A stretch of DNA of 64,000 bases from Mycobacterium numidiamassiliense (GTDB taxonomy: Bacteria > Actinomycetota > Actinomycetes > Mycobacteriales > Mycobacteriaceae): assembly GCF_900157365.1 (NCBI RefSeq), contig NZ_FUEZ01000003.1, forward strand, positions 1,550,001 to 1,614,000, read 5' to 3'. Below, one piece after another: positions 35,648 to 43,900 of the stretch. Every line of letters begins with the position of its first letter. Position 1 is the stretch's first letter. A model generated the notes under the pieces. It searched no databases. It worked only from the letters and a program-made list of their open reading frames with translations, and was not told the origin of the DNA. Position numbers and translations under genes: made by a program.

Positions 35648-36808
35648 TTAGAGGTCGGCGAAATCGATGATTCCGCGAATGTTGCGGCCCTCGCGCAGAT
35701 CCACGACCGCCTCGTTGATCTGGTCAAGCCGGTAGTGGCGGGTGACCAGCTCGTCGAGTTTCAATACACCCGCCTGATACATCGACAACAGCAACGGCAC
35801 GCTCGTGCGCGGATTCATCCCGCCGTAGAGCGCTCCCTTGAGTTGTTTGGACGACAGCACCATCTCCTGCAGGATCAGCGGAACCACCGGCTCGGTGTAG
35901 GGGGTGATGCCGGTGACCACGCATGTCCCGCCCTTGCGAAGCAGCCGCATGGCCAACGGGATCAACTCCACGTGCACAACGCCGGGGGTCACGACGACGC
36001 GGTCGGCCATGACGCCGGTGGTGATATCGGCCACCAGCGGTACTGCCTCCTCGGCCGAAGCCGCGGTGTGCGTGGCACCGAAGATCTTTGCCGAATCCCG
36101 CTTGGACTCAATCGGATCCACTGCAACGACATAGGTCGCACCCGCCGCGCGCGCCCCTTGCAGGGCATTCATCCCGACACCACCGGTCCCGATGACGACC
36201 ACGGTGTCACCGGGCTCGGTGCCCGCCGAAACTGTTGCGGAGCCCCAGCCGGTGCTGACGCCGCACGACACCAGTGAGGCGGCATGGAATGGGATCGCGT
36301 CGTCGATCTTGATGACGGACCTTTCCGTGAGCACCGCATATTCGGCGAATGTGCCGAGTTGACCGTAAGCCATCAGGTTTTCGTCGCCGAGATGCCGGCG
36401 ACATGTTCCGTCGGTGGGCATCTCCCTCGAGAACAACGTTGCGCCGGCATCGCAGATGTAGCTCTGCCCGTTGACACAGAACCGGCAATTGCCGCACGCG
36501 GGAATGAACGACATCGCCACGTGGTCTCCCGGCTGCACCGTCGTCACGCCAGGCCCGATTTCTTCGACGACACCAGCGCCCTCGTGACCGCCGAGCATCG
36601 GGAACCAGTCCGGCTCAGGGATACCGGTTGAGGCGCGCACCTCTGGGGTCGGCAATACGTCCCCGGTTACCAGGTGGTCATCGGAGTGGCAGATGCCGGC
36701 AACGGCCATCCGTACCAGGACTTCACCAGCGTGGGGCGGATCAAGATCAACCTCGCGGATCTCCCAGTCCCTGCCGACCCCGCGCAGAATAGCGGCACGA
36801 CACTTCAT
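35648..36808 (-). CDS. Zinc-dependent alcohol dehydrogenase, NDMA-dependent type
   Basis: A 386-residue medium-chain dehydrogenase with catalytic zinc ligands (ICHSDDH, GGHEGAG) and the structural zinc CGNCRFC...YIC cluster. NAD-binding turn: IGTGGVGMNAL. The length and sequence around SREMPTDGTCR match the actinobacterial NDMA-dependent alcohol dehydrogenases, related to AdhD/AdhE1 of M. tuberculosis, which may use mycofactocin. It is convergent with the SDR gene (20-base gap) and would oxidise an alcohol to an aldehyde, which suits the aldehyde dehydrogenase of the leftward chain. It is the right-hand edge of the catabolic block. Confidence 0.9.
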   Translation of the reverse strand: MKCRAAILRGVGRDWEIREVDLDPPHAGEVLVRMAVAGICHSDDHLVTGDVLPTPEVRASTGIPEPDWFPMLGGHEGAGVVEEIGPGVTTVQPGDHVAMSFIPACGNCRFCVNGQSYICDAGATLFSREMPTDGTCRRHLGDENLMAYGQLGTFAEYAVLTERSVIKIDDAIPFHAASLVSCGVSTGWGSATVSAGTEPGDTVVVIGTGGVGMNALQGARAAGATYVVAVDPIESKRDSAKIFGATHTAASAEEAVPLVADITTGVMADRVVVTPGVVHVELIPLAMRLLRKGGTCVVTGITPYTEPVVPLILQEMVLSSKQLKGALYGGMNPRTSVPLLLSMYQAGVLKLDELVTRHYRLDQINEAVVDLREGRNIRGIIDFADL

Positions 36809-36865
36809 TGCAACCTCCTATTGGTGGTCTGAGCCTGCCGGCATTGATCCATCATCGCGCAGCCC

Positions 36866-37327
36866 TCAGCCTTCTTCGAAGTGGCGGCGAATGCCCGCCA
36901 GCATCTCGATGTGCGCCTTAACCCCTTCGCGGATGGTCACCGCGGCCAGCAACCGGGGCGCGGCGATCCGGATGCGCTCGGTGACCCGGGTGCCGCCACC
37001 GGACGGCTCGAAACTCACGGTCCCCCGCAACCGGACCCCCGGGGACTGGTCCGCCTCGGTCAGCACGTCCCCGTGCACGGGCACCTGCAGGCGGGCCCGG
37101 TAGGTGATCTTTAAACTTAACGGCCCCAATGGAATTCGATCCACCACGCGATAGCTCTGCCGGTATCCATCGGACGTCTCGGTGCGAGAAACCCTCTCGA
37201 CCGACACGATCAGCGGGTGCACAATTCTGATGTTGTCCAGGTCGACGTAGAAGTCGCGCACCGCTTCGGGTGCCGCCGGCACTTCCTCGGTCAGCGTCCG
37301 CTCGGCGTGGGCCATCCACCAGCTCAT
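36866..37327 (-). CDS. SRPBCC (START-like) family protein
   Basis: A 153-residue protein of the polyketide-cyclase/START-like superfamily, beginning MSWWMAHAERTLTEEVPAAPEAVRDFYVDLDN and containing a beta-strand core with VSFEPSGGGTRVTERIRI. These proteins bind hydrophobic ligands in a cavity. No function can be named. ATG at 37327 is preferred because it precedes the conserved VPAAPEAV segment; a TTG lies nine bases earlier. Transcribed divergently from the SnoaL-like gene with 67 bases between them. Confidence 0.75.
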   Translation of the reverse strand: MSWWMAHAERTLTEEVPAAPEAVRDFYVDLDNIRIVHPLIVSVERVSRTETSDGYRQSYRVVDRIPLGPLSLKITYRARLQVPVHGDVLTEADQSPGVRLRGTVSFEPSGGGTRVTERIRIAAPRLLAAVTIREGVKAHIEMLAGIRRHFEEG

Positions 37328-37394
37328 AGCAGACAACCTAGCCCGGCGGGGTCGACGGGTTTACCGTTGACCCACGCGAGCAAGTGGAGACGCC

Positions 37395-37772
37395 ATGAGC
37401 GACACGAACGGTCAAGTGGTCGAGCGCTATCTGGAATGCCTGGCGGCTCACGACTGGGATGGGCTGGCCGACACCATTGCCGAGGAAGGCCTGACCCGAG
37501 AGGGACCGTTCTGCGATCAGATCGAGGGCAAGGCGCGCTACCTCGCGTACCTTCGCAAGGTCATCACCAACATCGGCGGCCATCGGTTGACGGTGCAACG
37601 GGTTTCGCACGTGGCCTCCGGGCTGTCCTTCGCCGAGTTGACCGAGGAGTTCGAGATCGACGGTGCGCCCGCTCAATGGCCCGAATGCATTGTCTTCGAG
37701 CGTGGCGTCGACGGCCTGATCTCGCGGGTCAGCGTCTTTTTCAAGCAACCCGGGAGCAGCCCCGCCAACTGA
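37395..37772 (+). CDS. SnoaL/NTF2-like domain protein
   Basis: A 125-residue single-domain protein with the alpha+beta cone of the SnoaL/NTF2 superfamily: VVERYLECLAAHDWDGLADTI at the N-terminus, GKARYLAYLRKVITNI, and an end with VFERGVDGLISRVSVFFK. Members are small-molecule isomerases or ligand carriers. A GTGGAG sequence lies nine bases before the ATG. The neighbourhood gives no specific clue. Confidence 0.75.
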   Translation: MSDTNGQVVERYLECLAAHDWDGLADTIAEEGLTREGPFCDQIEGKARYLAYLRKVITNIGGHRLTVQRVSHVASGLSFAELTEEFEIDGAPAQWPECIVFERGVDGLISRVSVFFKQPGSSPAN

Positions 37773-37811
37773 ACCGACGGACTATTCCCTGATTCGTGGG
37801 ATTGACCTACT

Positions 37812-38045
37812 GTGTCATGGGTGGAGTCAAACGGAACCCCGGAATTGGTGCCCGTCGAAACATTGCACTCTGGCGACCCGATCACCGATTGCGGTCAGCG
37901 GTACATAGTTCTGGAATCGAAGGCCGTCAGCGACAGTTGCGTCGTCCTCGAACTCGAGTCCAGGGTGGACCACCAGCTGCAGGTAATCGAGAAGTCCTTC
38001 CCGGCTGGGTATCACGTCGGCAGGGCAAATCATCGAATTTTGTAG
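37812..38045 (+). CDS. Small hypothetical protein
   Basis: A 77-residue frame from a GTG (MSWVESNGTPEL...). The protein has a short beta-rich middle (YIVLESKAVSDSCVVLELES) and is not low in complexity. Family unknown. A strong hairpin terminator follows 22 bases after the stop, which supports it being the end of a transcribed gene. Confidence 0.4.
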   Translation: MSWVESNGTPELVPVETLHSGDPITDCGQRYIVLESKAVSDSCVVLELESRVDHQLQVIEKSFPAGYHVGRANHRIL

Positions 38046-38066
38046 CGAATTCCTCGTAGCCCGAAT

Positions 38067-38105
38067 AATGCGCGAGTAGCCGTCGGACGGCTACCGCGCA
38101 TTTTT
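38067..38105 (+). terminator. Strong hairpin terminator with T-tract
   Basis: AATGCGCG pairs with CGCGCATT and GTAGCCG with CGGCTAC (one bulged A, loop TCGGA), followed directly by TTTTT. Such a complete intrinsic terminator is rare in mycobacteria. It lies between convergent genes and may stop transcripts from both sides. Confidence 0.75.
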
Positions 38106-38127
38106 GCTTATTCGGCCCCAATTTCAA

Positions 38128-38865
38128 TTAATCTTCGCGCGCCGGACGTTGGTCGTTGGGATCGTTCGGGTCGGGCTCGCCAAACCATCGCGACGGCTCG
38201 TGCCGGCCGTATTCGTCGTGCCAATCCCACCATTCGTACGGCGCGCTCTGCGGGTAGCCCGCCGGGGAGTCCTCCCACGTTTCCTGTCGCCCGAGCGCGG
38301 TCATGTCCAGGAAGCTCCACGTGGTGCCCAGCGCTTCGTCACCGCGGTTGTTGATGAAGTAGGTGCGGAACACCTGGGGCCCGTCGTGGATGAACGCGTT
38401 GGTGCCATGCCATTCGTCCACGCCGAAGTCGGCGTCGAAGCTGTCGGTGAGCGTGTACCAGGGCATCTGCCAGCCCATCCGCGCCTTCACCCGCTCGATA
38501 TCGCGCTGCGGCGCACGCGAGACGAACACCAGCGTGGTGTCGCGGGCGTTCAGGTGGGCCAGATTCCCGATGTGGTCGGCGACCATCGAGCAGCCGCGGC
38601 AACCATGGTCGGGCCAGCCGTGGACGTCGGGGCCGAGGAAGGCGCGATACACGACGAGCTGACGGCGACCGCCGAACAGCCCCAGCAAGTTCACCTTCCC
38701 GTCGGGCCCGTCGAATTCATATGGCTTGTCGACGGCCAGCCACGGCATCCGCCGGCGAGACGCCGCCAGGGCATCATGGGCACGGGTCAGCTCCTTCTCC
38801 TTCACCAACAGCGCCTGGTGCGCGGCCGCCCACTCCGGGGCGGACACTATCGGGGGTGCATCCAT
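38128..38865 (-). CDS. DUF899 (thioredoxin-like fold) family protein
   Basis: A 245-residue protein of the DUF899 family, seen in many actinobacteria and plant-associated bacteria and distantly related to thioredoxin-like oxidoreductases. Key segments: MDAPPIVSAPEWAAAHQALL, the YRAFLGPDVHGWPDHGCRGC motif with two Cys (CRGC) typical of this family, and ADFGVDEWHGTNAFIHDG. It may act on small thiols or peroxides, but the role is unproven. The ATG at 38865 fits the family N-terminus. It lies 28 bases after an SDR gene on the same strand and close to a sigma-factor gene. Confidence 0.8.
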   Translation of the reverse strand: MDAPPIVSAPEWAAAHQALLVKEKELTRAHDALAASRRRMPWLAVDKPYEFDGPDGKVNLLGLFGGRRQLVVYRAFLGPDVHGWPDHGCRGCSMVADHIGNLAHLNARDTTLVFVSRAPQRDIERVKARMGWQMPWYTLTDSFDADFGVDEWHGTNAFIHDGPQVFRTYFINNRGDEALGTTWSFLDMTALGRQETWEDSPAGYPQSAPYEWWDWHDEYGRHEPSRWFGEPDPNDPNDQRPARED

Positions 38866-38893
38866 TGCGATTCCCGCCTTTCTTTTTCGTGTC

Positions 38894-39664
38894 TTAATTC
38901 AGCGATGACAGGCCTGAAGCGGTGAGCAGATAGGCACCGTGTTGCCCGGGGCCGCGGCCGGCAATCTCCAAGACCGACTTTCCGACCTGCTCAGCCGAGA
39001 GCGGTGGCGGCCCGGTCCGGACAAACGTGTCCGCGCTGACCCCTTGCCGCTCCGCGTAGGCCGCAACGGCTTTGGCGCCGAGGTCGGTCAACGGCGTCAA
39101 CCGCGGCAGCACGGAGACGAAGCTGATTCCCAGCGCGGTCCGATCCGCCTCTTCGGCGGCGTAGCCGGTGATGAACCGGACCGTGGCCTTGGCGCCCGCG
39201 TAGCCCCCGCTCAGCGGCGAGCCATTCAGCGCGGCGCCGCTGGACATCACGATCACCGAACTGCCCGGCGCCAGCGGGCGTCGCAGCGCATGACGAACCC
39301 AGTGAAATGCCTGCGCGACATCGACATTCCAGTTGCTGCTGAAGGTTTCCCAGGTTTGTTCCTGCAGCGGGCTCATCTGCGGGGTGGATCCCGCGGACAG
39401 CACCAGCGTGCGCGGCTGGTACTCGTCGATGACCCGCGCAGCCGTCGCCGGATCGGCGGAGTCGGCGACAACGGGGATGAAGGTGGGGCCGAGCTCGCGG
39501 CGCACCTCTTCAAGTCGTGCGCCGGTGCGCGCGACGCCGACGACCTGCGCCCCGGCGGCGGACAGTGCGGTGGCGATGGCGCGGCCAAATCCTCGGCTCG
39601 CCCCGGTGACGATCGCCGTGGTGCCGACGAGACCGTCGGCCTGGGTCGTCGTGGCTTGGTTCAT
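38894..39664 (-). CDS. SDR-family oxidoreductase
   Basis: A 256-residue short-chain dehydrogenase. Residues 17-35 hold TAIVTGASRGFGRAIATAL, followed by VVGVARTGARLEEV, a LVLSAGSTP replacement of the NAG motif, and YAGAKATVRF with Tyr and Lys. The Ser before the Tyr is in VIVMSSGAALNGS. I chose MNQATTTQ at 39664 because GAGGA lies 13 bases upstream; a start at 39697 is also possible. It shares a regulatory gap with the divergent sigma-factor gene, where a perfect inverted repeat sits, and is followed at 28 bases by DUF899. Substrate unknown. Confidence 0.85.
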   Translation of the reverse strand: MNQATTTQADGLVGTTAIVTGASRGFGRAIATALSAAGAQVVGVARTGARLEEVRRELGPTFIPVVADSADPATAARVIDEYQPRTLVLSAGSTPQMSPLQEQTWETFSSNWNVDVAQAFHWVRHALRRPLAPGSSVIVMSSGAALNGSPLSGGYAGAKATVRFITGYAAEEADRTALGISFVSVLPRLTPLTDLGAKAVAAYAERQGVSADTFVRTGPPPLSAEQVGKSVLEIAGRGPGQHGAYLLTASGLSSLN

Positions 39665-39739
39665 ATTCGTGCTCACTTCCTCGGTCAACTCCGGCATGGC
39701 TGGACGTCCACCAATTCAGATACGACCCGGCAGCGGAAT

Positions 39740-39770
39740 TCATCGGTCCCGAGCGGACGGGGACCGATGA
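39740..39770. repeat. Perfect 11-base inverted repeat in sigma-factor promoter region
   Basis: TCATCGGTCCC and GGGACCGATGA flank a 9-base spacer. It lies between the divergent SDR gene and the SigG-like gene, about 65 bases upstream of the sigma GTG. It could be an operator or the leader hairpin of either transcript. Confidence 0.6.
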
Positions 39771-39833
39771 GTCTTGCCGGCCCACCGTCTCTGTATTGGA
39801 GTAGCGTTCGGCCCCCGGGATAGGAGAGCGACC

Positions 39834-40787
39834 GTGCCGGCTCAAGAGGATTTCATCGAGCAAGCGGCGCCGTTTCGCGCCGAGTTGATCGCGCACTGTT
39901 ATCGCATGCTCGGTTCGGTGCACGACGCCGAGGATCTCGTCCAGGAGACCTATCTGCGCGGCTGGCGGGGTTACCAGGCGTTCGAGGAGCGGGCGGCGTT
40001 GCGGACCTGGCTGTACCGGATCGCGACGACGGCGTGCCTGCGCGCATTGGAGAACCGTGCCCGCCGCGTGCTGCCGGCCGGGCTGGGTGACAGCTCGATC
40101 GACCCGAACACCGGTCTGGAGGGCGGACCCGGCGCCTATCAGTGGCTCGAGCCGATCCCGGACGCCCTGATCCAGGCCCCCGAAGAGGCCCTCGCTGTGA
40201 AGAACAGCGTGCGGCTGGCCGTGATGACCGCGCTGCAGGAGCTGCCCGCGCGCCAACGAGCCGTCCTGATTCTGCGCGATGTCGTGCAATTCAGCGCCGC
40301 CGAAGTCGCCGAGCTGCTGGAAACCACGCCCGCCGCGATCAACAGCGCCCTGCAGCGTGCCCGGGCCCGCCTCACCGAGGTCGCACCCGCCGAGGAAGAC
40401 ACCGTCGAGCCCGGTGACGCCGCGAGCCGTGAATTGCTCGACCGCTACTGTGCGGCGTTCGAAAACGCGGACATCGCGGCCCTCACCGAGTTGCTGCAGG
40501 CCGACGTCAGGCTCGAAATGCCGCCGGTTCCCGTCTGGTTCACCGGCCGCGACACGGTCGTGGAGTTCCTCATCATCCGGGCCTTTGCCAAGGTCGGCGA
40601 CATCGTGATGATCCCGACGGCGGCGAACGGACAACCCGCGGTTGCCGAATATCGCCGCAGCGCCGACGACGTGATGGCGGCCCATTCCATCCACGTCCTG
40701 AACGCGGGTGCCGCCGGGATCGCCGCGATGACCGTCTTTCTGGACCCCGCCCTGTTCTCCGCGTTTGGCTTACCGGCCAGCCGGTAA
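39834..40787 (+). CDS. ECF sigma factor with C-terminal SnoaL domain (SigG-like)
   Basis: A 317-residue extracytoplasmic-function sigma factor. Region 2: FRAELIAHCYRMLGSVHDAE, then EDLVQETYLRGWR. Region 4: ALQELPARQRAVLILRDVVQ, with TTPAAINSALQRARARL as the DNA-contacting helix. The last about 110 residues form a SnoaL-like domain (ALTELLQADVRLEMPPVPVWF) typical of SigG/SigJ-type factors, which have no classical anti-sigma partner and use this tail for control. GTG start at 39834 with GGAGAG upstream. Overall similarity is to M. tuberculosis SigG, but it is not at the sigG locus, so it is probably a paralogue. It likely controls its own region. Confidence 0.88.
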   Translation: MPAQEDFIEQAAPFRAELIAHCYRMLGSVHDAEDLVQETYLRGWRGYQAFEERAALRTWLYRIATTACLRALENRARRVLPAGLGDSSIDPNTGLEGGPGAYQWLEPIPDALIQAPEEALAVKNSVRLAVMTALQELPARQRAVLILRDVVQFSAAEVAELLETTPAAINSALQRARARLTEVAPAEEDTVEPGDAASRELLDRYCAAFENADIAALTELLQADVRLEMPPVPVWFTGRDTVVEFLIIRAFAKVGDIVMIPTAANGQPAVAEYRRSADDVMAAHSIHVLNAGAAGIAAMTVFLDPALFSAFGLPASR

Positions 40788-40790
40788 GCC
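40767..40790 (+). terminator. Hairpin at the end of the sigma-factor gene
   Basis: GGCTTACCGG, loop CCAG, CCGGTAAGCC: a perfect 10-base stem that includes the stop codon of the sigma gene. No U-tract follows, which is common in mycobacteria. Confidence 0.55.
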
Positions 40791-40946
40791 ATCATGGAAA
40801 GCGATAGCGCTTCCGTTTCTCTCTGCGAGCGCCAAACCTGTGCAGCCACCGATGTCAGCGCAGGGCCTACCTAGGCCACCTGTGGACAGGTTCGAGAGAC
40901 GCCAGGATCATTAGGCGCGGCGAAGTGAACTTTGAAGGGTGACTGA

Positions 40947-43900
40947 ATGAAGATTCCGGGTGTATCCAGCGTCGTCGCTGGTGTCACCGGCGGAGCGGCC
41001 CAAATTGTGCGAGCAGGCGTGTCGACCGCGGCGGGTGCCGCGGGCGCCGTCCAGCTGTTGGCCGGACCTGTCGGCGAGTTGGCCGGCCCGGTGGTGCAGT
41101 CCGTCGCCAACTCGGCCGGCCGAGCGCTGGGGATGAACAGCTCCCCGGACGGAACCCCCGACGTCATCCTTCCGCCGGTGCGCTGGCAGAGCGGCCAGCG
41201 CGTGCACCTGGACCTGGACCCGCTGCTGCCGTTCCCCCGCTGGCACGAATACTCCGCTGTCGTCGAGGAGCCGGTTCGCCGGATCCCTGGAGTCGCCAAG
41301 GCCCACGTCGAGGGCTCGCTGGGTCGTTTGGTGATTGAACTGGACGAGGACACCGACCAGACGGCCGTGCTGGACGAGGTGCGATCGACGGTTGCCGCCC
41401 TGGCCGGCGACCTGGTTTCGACGCGGCCGGAGTCGGTGCTCTCGGCGCCGTTCGCCGATCCCGGTAATCCGCTGGCGATTTTGGTGCCCCTGACCGCGGC
41501 GGCCATGGACTTCGTAGCGCTGAGTGCCGCGTTCACCGGATGGGTGGCCCGGCTGCCCGCGGCCCCGCAAACCACCCGGGCCGCGGCCGCCCTGATCAAT
41601 CATCAACCGCGCATGGTATCGATCCTCGAGTCGCGGCTGGGTCGCGTGGGCACCGATATCACGCTGGCCGCGACGACGGCGGCGGCGAACGGGCTGACCC
41701 AGGCGTGGGGCACGCCGATTCTCGATCTGACGCAACGCACCCTGCAGATCTCCGAGGCGGCCGCACATCGGCGCGTCTGGCGCGACCGCGAGCCACACCT
41801 GGCCTCGCCCGACCGGCCGCAGGCACCGGTGGTCCCGGTCATCTCGTCGGCCAAGGCGGAGGTACCCAGGCACAACTGGGCGCCGGCCGCGGCCGGCGAG
41901 GCCTCGCACGTCGTGGTCGGCGGAGCCATCGACGCGGCGATGGACACCGAGAAGGGCTCGATGGCCGGGCCGGTGGAGAACTACGTCAACTCGGCGGCGA
42001 ACGGCTCGCTGATCGCCGCGGTCAGTGCGCTGGTCGCCGGCGGCGGTGTCGAAGACGCTGCCGCCGCGATCGAAGCCGGAGTGCCACGCGCGGCCCACAT
42101 GGGCCGGCAGGCGTTCGCGGCGATACTGGGCCGCGGCCTCGCCAACTCCGGGCAGCTGGTCCTCGACCCGGGCGCATTGCGCCGCCTGGATCGGGTGAAG
42201 GTCGTCGTCATCGACGGCGCCGCGCTGCGCGGCGATCATCGCGCCGTGCTGCAATCGTTCGGCGATGCCCCCGGCTGGGACGACGACCGCGTCTACGAGG
42301 TCGCCGACGCGCTCCTGCACGGCGAAGAGGCGCCCGAGCCCGACCCAGATGAGTTGCCCGCCACCGGCGCGCGGCTGAAATGGGTTCCACTGCAAGGCCC
42401 GTCGGAGACCCCCGCGCAGGGCTTGGAAAGCGCCGACCTGATGGTGGACGGCGAATGCGTGGGCCGGGTCGAGGTGGGCTGGGAAGTCGATCCCTACGCG
42501 ATTCCGCTGATGCAGACCGCGAACCGGACCGGCGCCCGAGTGGTGCTGCGCCACGTGGCCGGCACCGAGGATCTGACCGCCAGCGTCGGCGCGACACATC
42601 CGCCCGGCACACCGCTGCTGAACCTCGTGCGTGAGCTGCGGATCGATCGCGGGCCGGTGCTGCTGATCACCGCTTTGCACCGCGACTTCGCCTCGACCGA
42701 CACCCTGGCCGCTTTGGCCATCGCCGATGTCGGTGTGGCCCTTGATGATCCACGCGCCGCGACCGCGTGGACAGCAGACATCATCACCGGCACCGACCTG
42801 GCCGACGCGGTGCGGATCTTGTCGGCGATTCCCGTGGCGCGCTCGGCCAGCGAATCGGCTGTGCACCTTTCCCAAGGCGGCACAACGCTTGCCGGCCTGC
42901 TGCTGGTCACCGGTGAGCAGGACCGCCAGGGCAGCGGCTCGGTCAGCTTCCGTCGCTGGCTCAAACCGGTCAACGCGGCCGCCGCCACCGCACTCGCCGC
43001 CGGCACGCTGTCGGCCAGCAGGGTACTTCGGCTGCCAGACCCCACCCCGCAGCCACTCACCGCGTGGCATGCGCTTGACCCGGAGATCGTGTATTCCCGA
43101 CTGGCCGGCGGAGCGCGCCCGTTGGCCGTCGAGACCGAATCGTCCTGGCGGCGCCGGCTCGACGACCTGTCCTACAGCCCCGCGTTTGCTCAGCTGCGCG
43201 GTCCGGCGACCACACTGGCGAAGCTGGCCGCGGCCACCAGGGTCGAACTCGCCGATCCGCTGACGCCGATCCTGGCTGTGGGGGCCGCCGCGTCGGCGAT
43301 CGTCGGCAGCAACATCGACGCGCTGCTGGTCGGCGGCGTGATGACCGTCAACGCGATAACCGGTGGGACACAACGGTTGCGGGCCGAGGCGGCCGCCGCC
43401 GAGCTGTTCGCCGAGCAGGATCAGCTGGTGCGCCGTGTGGTGGTCCCGGCGGTAGCGACCACACGACGGCGGCTGGAAGCAGCGCGGAACGCCACCCGCA
43501 CGGTCACGGTCTCCGCCAAGGCGCTGCGGCCCGGCGACGTCATCGACCTGGTCGCCCCGGAAGTGGTTCCCGCGGATGCGCGCCTATTGGTGGCCGAAGA
43601 CCTCGAGGTCGACGAATCGCTGCTCACCGGGGAGTCGCTGCCGGTGGACAAGCAGGTCGACCCGGTCGCAGTCAACGACCCAGAGCGGGCCAGCATGCTG
43701 TTCGAGGGCAGCACAATCGTTGCGGGCCACGCACGCGCGATCGTGGTGGCCACCGGGGTCAACACCGCGGCACACCGGGCGATCTCGGCGGTCGCCGACG
43801 TCGAAACGGCGGCGGGAGTCCAGGCCCGGCTCAAGGAGCTCACCAGCAAGGTCCTTCCGCTGACGCTGTCCGGCGGCGCCGCGGTGACCGCTTTGGCATT

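Noticed and set aside
40911..43373. Very long open frame on the minus strand opposite ctpI
   Set aside because: It is antisense to a clear P-type ATPase gene, rich in Arg/Gly/Gln/His as expected for GC-skewed shadow frames, and matches no family.
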